In this document: one piece after another, positions 1 to 9,428 of the stretch | How positions within the stretch are numbered: position 1 is the first letter of the stretch | Layout of the letters: every line of letters starts with the position of its first letter | Origin: Oleispirillum sp963668495 | GTDB lineage: Bacteria > Pseudomonadota > Alphaproteobacteria > Rhodospirillales > Rhodospirillaceae | NCBI GenBank assembly: GCA_963668495.1 | Contig: OY764545.1 | Coordinates: forward strand, 2,046,001 to 2,110,000 | Reading direction: 5' to 3' | DNA: 64,000 nucleotides | Made by a program: the position numbers and the translations under genes | Notes under the pieces: model-generated | Told to the model about the DNA's origin: nothing | What the model saw: the letters and a program-made list of their open reading frames with translations, nothing else | Databases searched by the model: none

Positions 1-16
1 CATCTGCTCTTGGATG

Positions 17-44
17 ACTTCCCGATGAGATCCCATCGGGAAGT
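17..44. other. Perfect 11-bp inverted repeat downstream of the DUF1704 gene
   Basis: The arms ACTTCCCGATG and CATCGGGAAGT pair perfectly around a 6-base loop. The hairpin sits 16 bases beyond the stop of the minus-strand gene that ends at 60. A T-run is lacking on either side, so it is either a weak or Rho-assisted terminator or an mRNA 3'-end stabilising hairpin. Confidence 0.5.
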
Positions 45-59
45 TGGCGATGGATAAGC

Positions 60-2081
60 TTACCCATGCAGGTTACGGAACTTCATTGCCGATAACAGGT
101 AATCATGAATAGCATGTGTTTCCGCCGGGGATTGCAGCACGCGACAGATTTGCCGGGGGGTCTGCACAATGCCACGGTCAATCAGTTCAGTGATTGCCCC
201 ATGGTTTTCAAATGAAACTTTGCCGATCATGAGTGGTTCCCAAGATTTCCCGGCCTTCCAATGTTCATAGGCTTCGGCAAGTCCCCGTAAATACAAATAA
301 TCTTTGGTAAAGCCGCCACCACGGTATACGCGCGCGGTGGTTAAAAATGCCAAGGCGTCAGTTGCGCCTTGTTCTTCGCGAAGGGCGTCAAAGGTTCTGG
401 CGAATGGATATCCATCCAGCATATGCTTTACTGCCAATACCCGCAGGGCCAAAGTCTTTAGCCGAGATAACGATAAATTCCCGGACAGGTATTCACACAG
501 TACGGCTGTGCCTTCCTGGGTCTCGGTTCCTCCCGGCAGGCCAAGTCTGAACAACTGTAATTGTTGATATCGAGCATTGGCAGACGATAACAAGTGAACG
601 CCAACTTCGTGGTGCTTCAGTGCCTCGACCCCTCTGCGGGTTTGGCTGTTACCGCGTTTGACCAAGACCGCAAAGCTTTTGTTGTCGACCATGGCCCCGG
701 CAACGATGCTGCGTGATAATTTCGCTGGAGCATCAATGCCGTATCGGTCTATTTCACGTTGAATGATTGAAACAACTTCTGTGTCTGACAGCGGCTCACC
801 ATCCTGAACTTCATCGTCCGGTTGTGGGGCATGGATCAAAAAGCGGGCGTTTTCTATATCCTCGTGCCTTGGTTCGCCGTAGTAACGCAGGGAATTGTAT
901 AAGCAGTCCTGAGATCCGATAGCCGCAATCAGGTCAACCTTTGTGGACAGTCCTTCAATAGCTTTTCTGTAAAGTGTTTGCAGGGTGACATCGCTGATGG
1001 TTTCGATTGGCAGGCGATAGAGCGCTTCTTTGATCTGGAACGGATTGATGTCCAGATGCCGATACCTGAATTTAGGATCATGGCGTCCGTTGTGAGCAAA
1101 AAACGCCTTACGTTCCTGCTCAAGATTGAGTGGATTGATATACAGCAAAGGGTCAAGTACACGGGCAATGCTGTATAGGCTGCGGTCAATTCGTTTCACA
1201 TTTGGGTCAATGGTTGGCGACAACATTTGCGAACGTTTGATGCTTTGAGATTTGAGCTTGGTCCGGGCGAAAAAAGCCGCGTGTGAGGTGATGGCTTGGG
1301 TGAAGGCGGATTTCAATTCGGCATAAACCTGTGGATACAGGATGTTTTCCTCTTCCTCCATGAAGAATTTTTTGATTTCAAGTGGGATACACAGAATGCC
1401 GGGTGATAGAGCCTTCAAGGCATTGACCATATAACCATGGCCCTGAAACACCCGATCACTTACCGCGGTGACAGTTTCCCCCGTGATTGCGATGTCGTTC
1501 AACTTACGTAAAAGAAGCTCGACACTGCGGCGGTGGCGGCGAAGATCAATGGGGGTTGTCCCAACGTTGAACGTGGGTGCGCCAAGGTGTTGCTGGCGTT
1601 TGCCGTTGTATGTGTGAATGTCATAGACGATGCAGCCGCCGTTTTTCTTGTGCAGCATGGAAATGGTGGCTTGAAGGACCCTGTAAAACTGCCTGTATTT
1701 GGCAAGGCTGATATTGCGTTCCGCCTCTGGCAATGGTTGTGTCCAAACGGTCTTTCCCCACGCCTGATCATAAATGCAGCCTTCCGGGCTGCGGTTAATG
1801 TCGTATTCATACCGGCTGTCATGGCAAATAATGCGATTGGGAAATCCAGAGATAATGTCTCCGGTATGCGGGTCTTCCTCGTAAAACCGTTCGTTTTCCG
1901 TCAATGCGCAATAGGGGATAAGTGACTCGCGGAAGCGATGACCATCATGGATTGCGGTGCAGATATATGGGATGGTCGGAGCTTCGATAATGATATCAAA
2001 AGCACCTGTTTCAAGTGTGGCGGAAAACGGTTCACCTGCGTCAAGTTTCTGAAGAAGTTCTGCCTCATCCATGTGCATCAT
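60..2081 (-). CDS. DUF1704 / QEGLA-motif putative metallopeptidase
   Basis: This 673-residue protein belongs to the DUF1704 family, often named flavohemoglobin expression-modulating QEGLA motif protein. Two family signatures are visible: a HEVGVH stretch, which is a HExxxH-type zinc site, and a downstream QEGTA stretch that supplies the family's QEG motif and a possible third metal ligand. Eukaryotic DUF1704 members (MATCAP/KIAA0895-type) are tyrosine carboxypeptidases that use HExxxH, so peptidase activity is a reasonable inference; the bacterial substrate is unknown. No signal peptide or membrane segment is apparent, so it is probably cytoplasmic. It lies downstream of the nqr cluster on the same strand, 241 bases after nqrM. 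The start has tandem ATG codons and a GGAG about 11 bases upstream. The family call is firm; the function is open. Confidence 0.8.
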   Translation of the reverse strand: MMHMDEAELLQKLDAGEPFSATLETGAFDIIIEAPTIPYICTAIHDGHRFRESLIPYCALTENERFYEEDPHTGDIISGFPNRIICHDSRYEYDINRSPEGCIYDQAWGKTVWTQPLPEAERNISLAKYRQFYRVLQATISMLHKKNGGCIVYDIHTYNGKRQQHLGAPTFNVGTTPIDLRRHRRSVELLLRKLNDIAITGETVTAVSDRVFQGHGYMVNALKALSPGILCIPLEIKKFFMEEEENILYPQVYAELKSAFTQAITSHAAFFARTKLKSQSIKRSQMLSPTIDPNVKRIDRSLYSIARVLDPLLYINPLNLEQERKAFFAHNGRHDPKFRYRHLDINPFQIKEALYRLPIETISDVTLQTLYRKAIEGLSTKVDLIAAIGSQDCLYNSLRYYGEPRHEDIENARFLIHAPQPDDEVQDGEPLSDTEVVSIIQREIDRYGIDAPAKLSRSIVAGAMVDNKSFAVLVKRGNSQTRRGVEALKHHEVGVHLLSSANARYQQLQLFRLGLPGGTETQEGTAVLCEYLSGNLSLSRLKTLALRVLAVKHMLDGYPFARTFDALREEQGATDALAFLTTARVYRGGGFTKDYLYLRGLAEAYEHWKAGKSWEPLMIGKVSFENHGAITELIDRGIVQTPRQICRVLQSPAETHAIHDYLLSAMKFRNLHG

Positions 2082-2322
2082 TTGCCGTTTGCTCCAAAGC
2101 CCTGAGGCCGGTATCCAACATGACTACTGTTCGCCTCCATATCCTGATTGCTTTGAATCTTGCGGATACGCAATCAGATTTTTTTGTCCGACTATTTTTT
2201 CTTCGGTAGGGGGAGATATACGACGGCGGCCATTGGGGGAAATGGCATATAAAGTATGACAAAGCCGTACAAGATGATCTGGACGGCATTGTCATATGGT
2301 GATGGGATCATGCACGATTGGT

Positions 2323-2514
2323 TTAGGGGGCGGCCTTGTCTGTGTTACGTTTGCATTTGTCGTGCTCTCCACCACAGAAACCGCACTTCTTTTCCAGCCC
2401 AAGGGCGGCTATGCCACCGCATGACCCGGCAAGTGGTTTACGCCCATTCATTACGCCAATTGCCATAGCCCCCACAAACAGCAGCATCACGACAAATACA
2501 ATCAGCCAAATCAT
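2323..2514 (-). CDS. nqrM: Na+-NQR maturation protein NqrM
   Basis: This 63-residue protein has an N-terminal membrane helix (residues 2-19) followed by a short Cys-rich tail with CGG, CGFCGG and a terminal Lys/Asp-rich stretch. That matches the DUF539/NqrM family. NqrM is known to be required for assembly of Na+-NQR, where it helps deliver iron to the centre coordinated by NqrD and NqrE Cys residues. It overlaps the end of apbE by 4 bases (ATGA), which is the usual end of an nqr operon. The small size and Cys placement fit the family well. Confidence 0.85.
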   Translation of the reverse strand: MIWLIVFVVMLLFVGAMAIGVMNGRKPLAGSCGGIAALGLEKKCGFCGGEHDKCKRNTDKAAP

Positions 2515-3569
2515 TTTGAGCCTCCTGTGCTGGGGAAACGTTGGTCAAACTGGGGCGTGGTTCGAACCATAAAGGTTCTGTCCGTATCAGCGGCATCATT
2601 ATTCGGGTTGCTGCTGACGAACATCGCCACAAGTTGGTGCGCTGTAGCAAAGTCATAGCCATGCTCTGGCCCCAGTATCATCAATAACGTTGATAAGCCA
2701 TCGGCTTCCATTGCGGTTTTGGCAATGACAGAGACCGAAGCAAGCCGATGAGTAACCGGGGATAATGTCCGAGGGTCAAGGGTATGAGAATACCGAACCC
2801 CGTCCTTTTCATAGTAATCGCGATAGTCACCGGATGTTGATGCGGCCTCGCCATTTAGGGCGACAATACGTTGGGCTGCCCGTGTATTGGATATGGGAGC
2901 TTCCAACGCGACACGCCACGGGCTGCCATCTGGCTTATGCCCCTTGGCAAGTAATTCTCCGGTTACTTCGATCAGGTAATTGTTGATGCCACTGTTGTTA
3001 AGATAGTCTGAAATCCTGTCAACCGCGTATCCGGCAGCTATGCTGTTGAATTCAATGGATAGATCACGATCTTTGCAAAGTTGCTTGGCTGTCGGGGTGT
3101 CTTTAGGACCGTAAAATACATGCTGCATGCCTGTGATGCTGCGCAGTTTATCTAAGTCTTGTGTGGTCGGAGCTTCCTCCGTACTGCGCCCCGCCGGGCC
3201 GAACCCCCATGCGGATAGGGCAGGGAGAAGGGTAATGTCATAGGCTTGGTTGCTTAACTGATTGAGGGTCTTGGCATAGTCAAACAGGGTTGTGATGCTG
3301 GTGGATACGGTTTGGCATTCGCCTGCTGGTAATGCGTTAAACCCTGCAACCTCAGTATCTTTTCTGTAAGTGGAAACCGCCGCATCCAGTTCTTTCAGGA
3401 TTGTCAGAACTTCTGTCTGGATATCTTGGTGTGCCGGTGTGCCCCCGTCAGAGACATATTTGACCGTATAGGTGCTGCCCATGGTTGGGCCGCTGAATTC
3501 TTCCAGTTTTTCGTTGTTACAGGCCGACAGCGCCAGCACCGTTGCAAGTACTGCAACGGTACGGGGCAT
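2511..3569 (-). CDS. apbE: FAD:protein FMN transferase ApbE (lipoprotein)
   Basis: ApbE moves FMN from FAD onto a Thr of target proteins; here the obvious targets are NqrB and NqrC, encoded just upstream. I take the ATG at 3569, 10 bases after the nqrF stop, because it puts a lipoprotein signal (lipobox LSAC) at the N-terminus; an ATG at 3614 would add 15 residues from inside nqrF. The mature protein shows ApbE features: GPTMGSTYTV near the N-terminus, a FNSIAAGYAVD region and a GEAASTSGDY region. At 352 residues it has normal family length. It probably acts on the periplasmic side, tethered to the membrane, and shares the nqr transcript. Confidence 0.93.
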   Translation of the reverse strand: MPRTVAVLATVLALSACNNEKLEEFSGPTMGSTYTVKYVSDGGTPAHQDIQTEVLTILKELDAAVSTYRKDTEVAGFNALPAGECQTVSTSITTLFDYAKTLNQLSNQAYDITLLPALSAWGFGPAGRSTEEAPTTQDLDKLRSITGMQHVFYGPKDTPTAKQLCKDRDLSIEFNSIAAGYAVDRISDYLNNSGINNYLIEVTGELLAKGHKPDGSPWRVALEAPISNTRAAQRIVALNGEAASTSGDYRDYYEKDGVRYSHTLDPRTLSPVTHRLASVSVIAKTAMEADGLSTLLMILGPEHGYDFATAHQLVAMFVSSNPNNDAADTDRTFMVRTTPQFDQRFPSTGGSK

Positions 3570-3579
3570 GTGCGTCGGT

Positions 3580-4803
3580 TTAACCACCAAAGTCGTCCAA
3601 GAAGATATTTTCACGTTCCACTCCCAAGTTCAGCAACATATCAATCACAGATTTTGTCATCATGGGCGGACCGCACATGTAGTATTCACAATCTTCGGGC
3701 GCAGGGTGATCTTTCAAATAGTTTTCATATAGGACATTGTGGATGAATCCGGTCGGTCCGGTCCAGTTGTCTTCCGGTTGTGGTTCCGACAGGGCGAGTG
3801 TCCAACTGAAGTTCGGGTTTTCCTCTTGCAGTTGATCATATTCCTCGGAATAGAATGTTTCCTTCAGTGAACGAGCACCGTACCAGAATGTCATTTTACG
3901 CTTGCTTTTAAGGCGGCGTAATTGGTCAAAGATATGTGAACGCATGGGTGCCATCCCGGCGCCACCACCGATAAAGACCATTTCGTTTTCGGTGTCTTTG
4001 GCAAAGAATTCACCGAATGGGCCGTACACGGTCACTTTATCACCGGGTTTCAGGCTGAATACCCATGACGACATTTTTCCGGGCGGGATCGTATCACTGC
4101 CGGGGGGCGGCGAGGCCACGCGAATGTTGAATTTTATGATCCCCTTTTCGTCGGGGTAATTGGCCATGGAATAGGCCCGGATTACTGTTTCATCCACTTT
4201 TGACGTATAACGCCACAAATTGAACTTATCCCAGTCATCGCGGAATTCGTCTTCGATTTGGAAGCTGTTATAGCTCACTTCATGGGGCGGGGCTTCAAGT
4301 TGGACATATCCGCCCGCACGGAAGTTTACATCTTCGCCTTCCGGCAGGCGCAAGGTCAGTTCCTTGATGAAGGTTGCAACGTTGGGGTTGGATTCCACCG
4401 TGCAGATCCATTTTTTCACGCCGAAGACTTCTTCGGGGACCGTGATTTCCATGTTTTGCTTGATGGGAGTTTGACAGGATAAACGCCAACCTTCCTTGAT
4501 TTGTCGGGGCGTGAAGTGGGGTTCCTCTGTTGGGAGTAAGTCACCGCCACCAGAGGATACAATGCATTTGCATTGGGCGCAGGTGCCACCACCGCCGCAA
4601 GCCGAAGATAGGAAAATGTCATTATTTGCCAAGGTTTGCAGCAGCTTTCCACCCGCCGGGACTGTCACTTCATGTTCCGCGTTAATGGTAATTTTTACAT
4701 CACCCGTGGAAACAAGGCGGGATCGGGCGAATAGGATAATAACAACCAAAGCCAAGACAATGACCGTAAACATCCCGACGCCGAGGAGAATTTCAGTATC
4801 CAT
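3580..4803 (-). CDS. nqrF: Na+-NQR subunit F (NADH dehydrogenase, 2Fe-2S/FAD)
   Basis: NqrF is the NADH entry subunit of the sodium pump. In order it shows an N-terminal membrane helix (residues 4-25), a plant-type ferredoxin domain with the Cys cluster CGGGGTCAQC plus a later Cys, an FAD domain with RAYSMANYP, and an NAD(P)H domain with GGGAGMAPMRS and a C-terminal YYMCGPP, ending in DDFGG. The 407-residue length matches the family (about 408). A strong AGGAG lies upstream of the ATG, and the gene starts 16 bases after the nqrE stop. Electrons pass NADH to FAD to 2Fe-2S and on to the NqrD/E centre. Confidence 0.97.
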   Translation of the reverse strand: MDTEILLGVGMFTVIVLALVVIILFARSRLVSTGDVKITINAEHEVTVPAGGKLLQTLANNDIFLSSACGGGGTCAQCKCIVSSGGGDLLPTEEPHFTPRQIKEGWRLSCQTPIKQNMEITVPEEVFGVKKWICTVESNPNVATFIKELTLRLPEGEDVNFRAGGYVQLEAPPHEVSYNSFQIEDEFRDDWDKFNLWRYTSKVDETVIRAYSMANYPDEKGIIKFNIRVASPPPGSDTIPPGKMSSWVFSLKPGDKVTVYGPFGEFFAKDTENEMVFIGGGAGMAPMRSHIFDQLRRLKSKRKMTFWYGARSLKETFYSEEYDQLQEENPNFSWTLALSEPQPEDNWTGPTGFIHNVLYENYLKDHPAPEDCEYYMCGPPMMTKSVIDMLLNLGVERENIFLDDFGG

Positions 4804-4819
4804 GGTTTTCTTCTCCTGA

Positions 4820-5428
4820 TTAGATGTTTACGCCGGAAAATGACATGAACCCCAACGCCATCAGCCCGATGGTGATGAAGGTTATCCCAAGCCCTTGTAG
4901 GCCTTCGGGGACATCACTGTATTTGAGCTTTTCCCGGATGCCAGCCAAGGCCGTGATCGCCAACGCCCACGACAGACCGGACCCAAAACCATACACCGTG
5001 CTTTCGCTCAGATTGTAATCACGCTCGACCATGAACAAGGTGCCGCCAAGGATGGCGCAGTTCACGGTAATCAGCGGCAGAAACACGCCTAATGCGTTGT
5101 AAAGACTGGGGACGTATTTATCCAAAGTCATTTCAAGGATTTGCACAATCGCTGCGATGACGCCGATGTAACTGAGCAAGCCAAGGAAGCTAAGGTCTAC
5201 ATCAGGGAAACCGGCCCAAGCCAATGCCCCTTCTTTTAGCAGGTAGGTATAAATCAGGTTATTGGCGGGAACGGTGATGGTTTGTACGACGACCACCGCA
5301 ATGCCAAGGCCAATGGCGGTTTCCACCTTCTTGGAAATTGCAATAAACGTACACATGCCCAGAAAGAAGGACAGCGCCATATTTTCAACGAATATGGATC
5401 GGAAGAACAGGCTGAGGTAATGCTCCAT
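4820..5428 (-). CDS. nqrE: Na+-NQR subunit E
   Basis: This 202-residue integral membrane subunit has about six hydrophobic helices, and the Cys in the MCTF and NCAI segments are those that help hold the iron centre between NqrD and NqrE. The N-terminus (SLFFRSIFVENMALSFFLGM) is typical of NqrE/RnfA. It follows nqrD by one base, consistent with translational coupling. NqrE and NqrD are homologous, inverted-topology partners in the membrane core of the complex. Confidence 0.96.
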   Translation of the reverse strand: MEHYLSLFFRSIFVENMALSFFLGMCTFIAISKKVETAIGLGIAVVVVQTITVPANNLIYTYLLKEGALAWAGFPDVDLSFLGLLSYIGVIAAIVQILEMTLDKYVPSLYNALGVFLPLITVNCAILGGTLFMVERDYNLSESTVYGFGSGLSWALAITALAGIREKLKYSDVPEGLQGLGITFITIGLMALGFMSFSGVNI

Positions 5429-5429
5429 A

Positions 5430-6095
5430 TCAGTATGCCTCCTCGCGCACGTGTTGGGATATTCTGAAAGTGGGAGCTTCTTTTTGCTCTGTCTTCCATG
5501 ACCGCAAGGCCCAGATAAACAGGCCGATCAGGAAAAATGCCGATGGCGGCAACAGCAATAAGCCATTGGGGATGTACCAACCGCCATCGTTCACGGTTTG
5601 CAATATGGTTTGCCCCATGAGCTTACCTGCACCGAACAGTTCACGAATAAAGCCAAGGGCAATCAACATGGCACTGTAGCCAAGGCCATTGCCGATCCCG
5701 TCAAGGAAGGCAAGGCGGGGCGGGTTCTGCATGGCAAAGGCTTCCGCCCGCCCCATAACAATACAGTTAGTGATAATCAGTCCGACGAACACGGACAGTT
5801 GCTTGCTGAGAGAATAGGCGTAGGCCTTCAAAACCTGATCAACAACAATCACCAGTGATGCAATGATCACCATTTGCACGATCATACGGATTGATGATGG
5901 AATTTGTGCGCGGATACTGGAGACAAAAAGGTTTGAAAACCCGGTGACAAGGGTCAACGCAAGGGACATGACCAACGCTGTGCTGAGGTTGGATGTCACA
6001 GCCAAGGCTGAACAAATGCCAAGGATTTGCAGACCAATAGGGTTGTTGTTGAAGATTGGGTTCAGCAGGACACTGCGGATGCTTGTTTTCGCCAT
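5430..6095 (-). CDS. nqrD: Na+-NQR subunit D
   Basis: This 221-residue membrane protein is the partner of NqrE. It has about six hydrophobic segments and the family stretches GICSALAVT and LIITNCIVMGRAEAFA, each with a Cys positioned to take part in the intramembrane iron centre. It follows nqrC with a 2-base gap. It is slightly longer than the Vibrio protein (about 210), owing to a hydrophilic C-terminal tail. The neighbouring nqrE, nqrC and nqrM make the distinction from the related Rnf complex secure. Confidence 0.96.
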   Translation of the reverse strand: MAKTSIRSVLLNPIFNNNPIGLQILGICSALAVTSNLSTALVMSLALTLVTGFSNLFVSSIRAQIPSSIRMIVQMVIIASLVIVVDQVLKAYAYSLSKQLSVFVGLIITNCIVMGRAEAFAMQNPPRLAFLDGIGNGLGYSAMLIALGFIRELFGAGKLMGQTILQTVNDGGWYIPNGLLLLPPSAFFLIGLFIWALRSWKTEQKEAPTFRISQHVREEAY

Positions 6096-6097
6096 GA

Positions 6098-6886
6098 TCA
6101 GGCCTCCCCGTTCTTCAGGTTCTGCAGGAATGGTTTAAAGCCGTTCGGGCCAAGCCAGAATTGCAACAAGTTTTGCACGCCGCGGCTGGTTAGGGTTGCC
6201 CCGGCGATGGCATCGACTTGATGGTCGGCCTGAGGGTTGTTGGGATCGACGTTGCCTTTGATAATGGCGATATCAAGTTTGCCATCATCGTTGTATACGC
6301 GTTTGCCCGGCCATTGCGACAGCCAGCGTGGATTGTCCACTTCACCACCCAAACCCGGTGTCTCCGCATGTTGGTAGAAGCCAAAACCGCGAACAGTTTC
6401 CAGATCATTGCCAAGAGCAATGAAGCCGTACAGGGTCGACCACAGGCCGTAACCACGGACAGGCAGGATCAGTGTGTCCAGTTGTCCGTCTTTTTCAACC
6501 ATATAGGCCACGCTGTACCGTTCGATCCGGCGGATGGAGGCAATATCCTCGTCTGCCGGAACTTTGTCTGACAGTTTCGGGTCATCGGCGGCTTTGGTTG
6601 GGTCAAATGTGTAGGGATCAAGCGCATCGCTGAATTGACCGCTTTCCATATCGATCAGCCGTGGCGTGATGCTTTGATCAAACAATGTACGTACTTCTGC
6701 CCCGGACATTTTGCCATCGGTCATGCCCGCGATGCGCAGGATACTGCGTTGTTTGTCCAAAAGGGCGTTTTGCTGTTGCAACGGTTTCAGCGAAACTGCT
6801 GCCCCGGCAACAAAGATGGAACACACCAAGCAAACCGCAAAGGCGACGCCTAAGGTACGTCCAACAGTTTCTTTGTGATCAGCCAT
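6098..6886 (-). CDS. nqrC: Na+-NQR subunit C (covalent FMN)
   Basis: NqrC is a periplasmic-facing flavoprotein anchored by one N-terminal helix. I start it at the ATG at 6886, giving 262 residues with MADHKETVG followed by the helix; the longer frame reaches further into nqrB. The flavinylation site is AGATLTS with Thr231 as the FMN-acceptor by family comparison; the usual Ser before GAT is Ala here. The start overlaps the nqrB stop by 8 bases. ApbE encoded downstream would attach the FMN. Confidence 0.95.
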   Translation of the reverse strand: MADHKETVGRTLGVAFAVCLVCSIFVAGAAVSLKPLQQQNALLDKQRSILRIAGMTDGKMSGAEVRTLFDQSITPRLIDMESGQFSDALDPYTFDPTKAADDPKLSDKVPADEDIASIRRIERYSVAYMVEKDGQLDTLILPVRGYGLWSTLYGFIALGNDLETVRGFGFYQHAETPGLGGEVDNPRWLSQWPGKRVYNDDGKLDIAIIKGNVDPNNPQADHQVDAIAGATLTSRGVQNLLQFWLGPNGFKPFLQNLKNGEA

Positions 6887-8090
6887 TGCGTGCCGCCCTC
6901 CGTTTGATGTTGGCCCGAATGACAAAATAGTCGATCAGCGGGGCAAAAATATTGGCAAATAGGATTGCCAGCATCACGCCTTCCGGGAAGGCCGGGTTAA
7001 TCACACGGATCATGACGACCATGACCCCGATCAAAGCACCGTAGTACCACTTTCCGGTATCAGTAAGAGACGCGGAAACCGGGTCCGTTGCCATGTACAT
7101 CATACCGAAAGCAAAACCGCCCAAGACCAGATGCCAATACCACGGCATGGCAAACATCGGGTTGGTGTCGGAGCCGACCAAGTTGAGTAAGGTTGAAAAC
7201 CCGACCATACCGATCATGACGCCGGATACAATCCGCCAAGACGCAATGCGCATGTATACGATAATGCCACCGCCAAGGAGGATTGCGAGGGTGCTGGTTT
7301 CCCCGATGGAACCGGGGATGAAGCCCAGAAAAGCTTGCCACCAGCTCACGCCGTTGGTCATGATCAGATCAATGCCGCCGGTTGCTGCTTGGCTAAGGGC
7401 GGTTGCCCCGGCATATCCGTCAACCGGAACCCAAACGCTGTCACCGGACATGAATGCAGGGTAGGCAAAGAACAAAAACGCCCGAGAGACCAACGCCGGG
7501 TTCATGAAGTTTTTGCCGGTACCGCCAAAGACTTCCTTGCCAAGAATAACGCCAAAGGAAATCCCTAATGCTGCCTGCCATAACGGCAATGTCGGCGGCA
7601 GGATCAGGGCAAACAATACGGAGGTGACAAAGAATCCTTCGTTAACTTCGTGCCCACGGATTGACGCGAACAACATTTCCCAAGCGATACCAACCACAAA
7701 GATCGTTATGTAAAGGGGGAGGAAATACACCGCTCCCTGTGCGAAATTGTGCCAGTGGTTAGTCGGGTCAAACCCCGCAAATGCATGCAGAATGGTAAAA
7801 CGCCAACCGTCCTGAAGGGCCAACAAATCCGGTTGTTGGGCAAAGACCTGATTGGATTGGTAGCCCACATTCCACATGCCAAAGAACATGACCGGGAACG
7901 TGGTTAGCCAGACCATGATCATCATACGTTTCAGGTCAAGGCTGTCCCGAACGTGGGCGGTTGTGGTTGTAACGGAAGCCGGACGATAGAAAAAGGTGTC
8001 GATGGCTTCGTAAATGGCGTGAAAATGGTGGTATTTGCCGCCGGGTTCTACGTGGTGACCTATCTTGTCAAGAAGCTGTCGCAACCCCAT
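6879..8090 (-). CDS. nqrB: Na+-NQR subunit B (covalent FMN, membrane core)
   Basis: NqrB is the large membrane subunit that carries covalent FMN and riboflavin and forms the sodium path. The 403-residue protein has around ten hydrophobic helices, the GKEVFGGTGKNFMNP segment typical of NqrB/RnfD, and GYAGATALSQ with Thr230 as the expected FMN-acceptor. It starts 3 bases after the nqrA stop, so translation is probably coupled. Confidence 0.97.
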   Translation of the reverse strand: MGLRQLLDKIGHHVEPGGKYHHFHAIYEAIDTFFYRPASVTTTTAHVRDSLDLKRMMIMVWLTTFPVMFFGMWNVGYQSNQVFAQQPDLLALQDGWRFTILHAFAGFDPTNHWHNFAQGAVYFLPLYITIFVVGIAWEMLFASIRGHEVNEGFFVTSVLFALILPPTLPLWQAALGISFGVILGKEVFGGTGKNFMNPALVSRAFLFFAYPAFMSGDSVWVPVDGYAGATALSQAATGGIDLIMTNGVSWWQAFLGFIPGSIGETSTLAILLGGGIIVYMRIASWRIVSGVMIGMVGFSTLLNLVGSDTNPMFAMPWYWHLVLGGFAFGMMYMATDPVSASLTDTGKWYYGALIGVMVVMIRVINPAFPEGVMLAILFANIFAPLIDYFVIRANIKRRAARNG

Positions 8091-8093
8091 GCC

Positions 8094-9428
8094 TTAACCC
8101 TCTTTTTCAATGCGGGTCAGTACTTCCCGCAGGACCGGACCATATTCGTACTTTCCGGCGCAGACATAGCTGCACAGGGCCAAATCTTCCTCGTCAAGCT
8201 CAAGGCAGCCAAGTTTTTGCGCGGCTTCTGTGTCTCCCACCAGAATGGCGCGCAGCAACTGGGTCGGTAGGATATCCAGCGGCATTACCGCTTCATAATT
8301 GCTGATGGGGACCATGGCGCGTGGGCTGCCGTTCGTAGTGGTGGTGAAGGGCAAGGCCTTGGGTCGAAGGATGCTGGATAGGAAAGACCGGGTGTATGAG
8401 TGTTTTTTTGCCCCTAGCCGCATATAGTGAATGAATTCACGGTCTCGGCCCTCTGGCAGGCAGCTGACTTGCTGGTGATAGCGGCCCAGCCAGTTTGCCG
8501 CGCCGCGTGCTGTGCGACCGCCGAAAACCGAGCCGGAAATCACGCGTTGTTCTCCGTCTATAAGTTCGCCCTGTGTCAGCTCCGATAAGTTTGCACCAAG
8601 GCGAGTTTTAATCAGCCTTGGCTTGCGTACAGATGGCCCAGCCAAGGCAACAACACGTTCTGTCCAGATTTGTCCCGTTGTGAACAGCTTGCCGATTGCA
8701 ATCACATCTTGGTAGCTAATTGTCCAAACGGTTTTGGTCGCACTGACTGGATCAAGGAAATGGATGTGGGTCCCAACAAGTCCAGCAGGGTGGGGGCCAG
8801 CAAAGGTTTTTGTCGTCACACCGGGCAGAGTTTGACCCGGAAGTGTGCTACCCGGTGCTTGGCATAAAAACACATTTGCCAGCCGGGTTAGGACGGTCAA
8901 ACCATCTGCAAATGCTTTGTTTTGCTCTGTGATAATGATTGCAGGATCTGCTGCCAAAGGGTGTGTGTCGATGGCTGTGACGAAAATTGAAGATGGTGTG
9001 CTGTCAGGTGCAGGAGTTTTGCTGTAGGGGCGGGTGCGCAGTGCCGTCCACAGTCCTGATGTCAAAAGATTATCGCGGACCTGTTGATCGGTGAGTGAGC
9101 CAAGTGCGTCGTCAGCATAGCTTTCAAATGAAATTGCGTCGTCACCGTCGATGCCTATGACAATGGATTGAAACAGGCGTCTATCACCGCGGTTAATGGC
9201 CTTCACAATCCCGGCAGCAGGCGCCGTAAACGTGACGCCGGGTGTGTTTTTATCGGAAAACAATGGCTGCCCGAGTTTTACCCTGTCGCCTTCCTGAACC
9301 AGCATGGTCGGCTTCAGACCCGGATAATCAAAACCTATGACGGCAACGTCACCAACAGACTTCCCCTGTTGAACCACTTGTGTGGGCTTTCCTTCAATGG
9401 GTAAGTCCAAACCAAGTTTAATCAGCAT
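8094..9428 (-). CDS. nqrA: Na+-NQR subunit A
   Basis: NqrA is the cytoplasmic subunit involved in quinone interaction. I use the ATG at 9428 (MLIKLGLDLPIEGKP), which aligns with the family N-terminus and has GAAGG 8 bases upstream; the longer frame to 9485 adds 19 residues not expected in NqrA. The resulting 444 residues match the family (about 446). The N-terminal biotinyl-like region (VKLGQPLFSDK, TFTAPAAGIV) is visible. It is the first gene of the nqr cluster and is transcribed away from the receptor gene at 10015. Confidence 0.96.
   Translation of the reverse strand: MLIKLGLDLPIEGKPTQVVQQGKSVGDVAVIGFDYPGLKPTMLVQEGDRVKLGQPLFSDKNTPGVTFTAPAAGIVKAINRGDRRLFQSIVIGIDGDDAISFESYADDALGSLTDQQVRDNLLTSGLWTALRTRPYSKTPAPDSTPSSIFVTAIDTHPLAADPAIIITEQNKAFADGLTVLTRLANVFLCQAPGSTLPGQTLPGVTTKTFAGPHPAGLVGTHIHFLDPVSATKTVWTISYQDVIAIGKLFTTGQIWTERVVALAGPSVRKPRLIKTRLGANLSELTQGELIDGEQRVISGSVFGGRTARGAANWLGRYHQQVSCLPEGRDREFIHYMRLGAKKHSYTRSFLSSILRPKALPFTTTTNGSPRAMVPISNYEAVMPLDILPTQLLRAILVGDTEAAQKLGCLELDEEDLALCSYVCAGKYEYGPVLREVLTRIEKEG

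Noticed and set aside
5430..6925. Rnf complex instead of Na+-NQR
   Set aside because: NqrA, NqrF with ferredoxin/FAD/NAD domains and NqrM are present, and RnfB/RnfC are absent.
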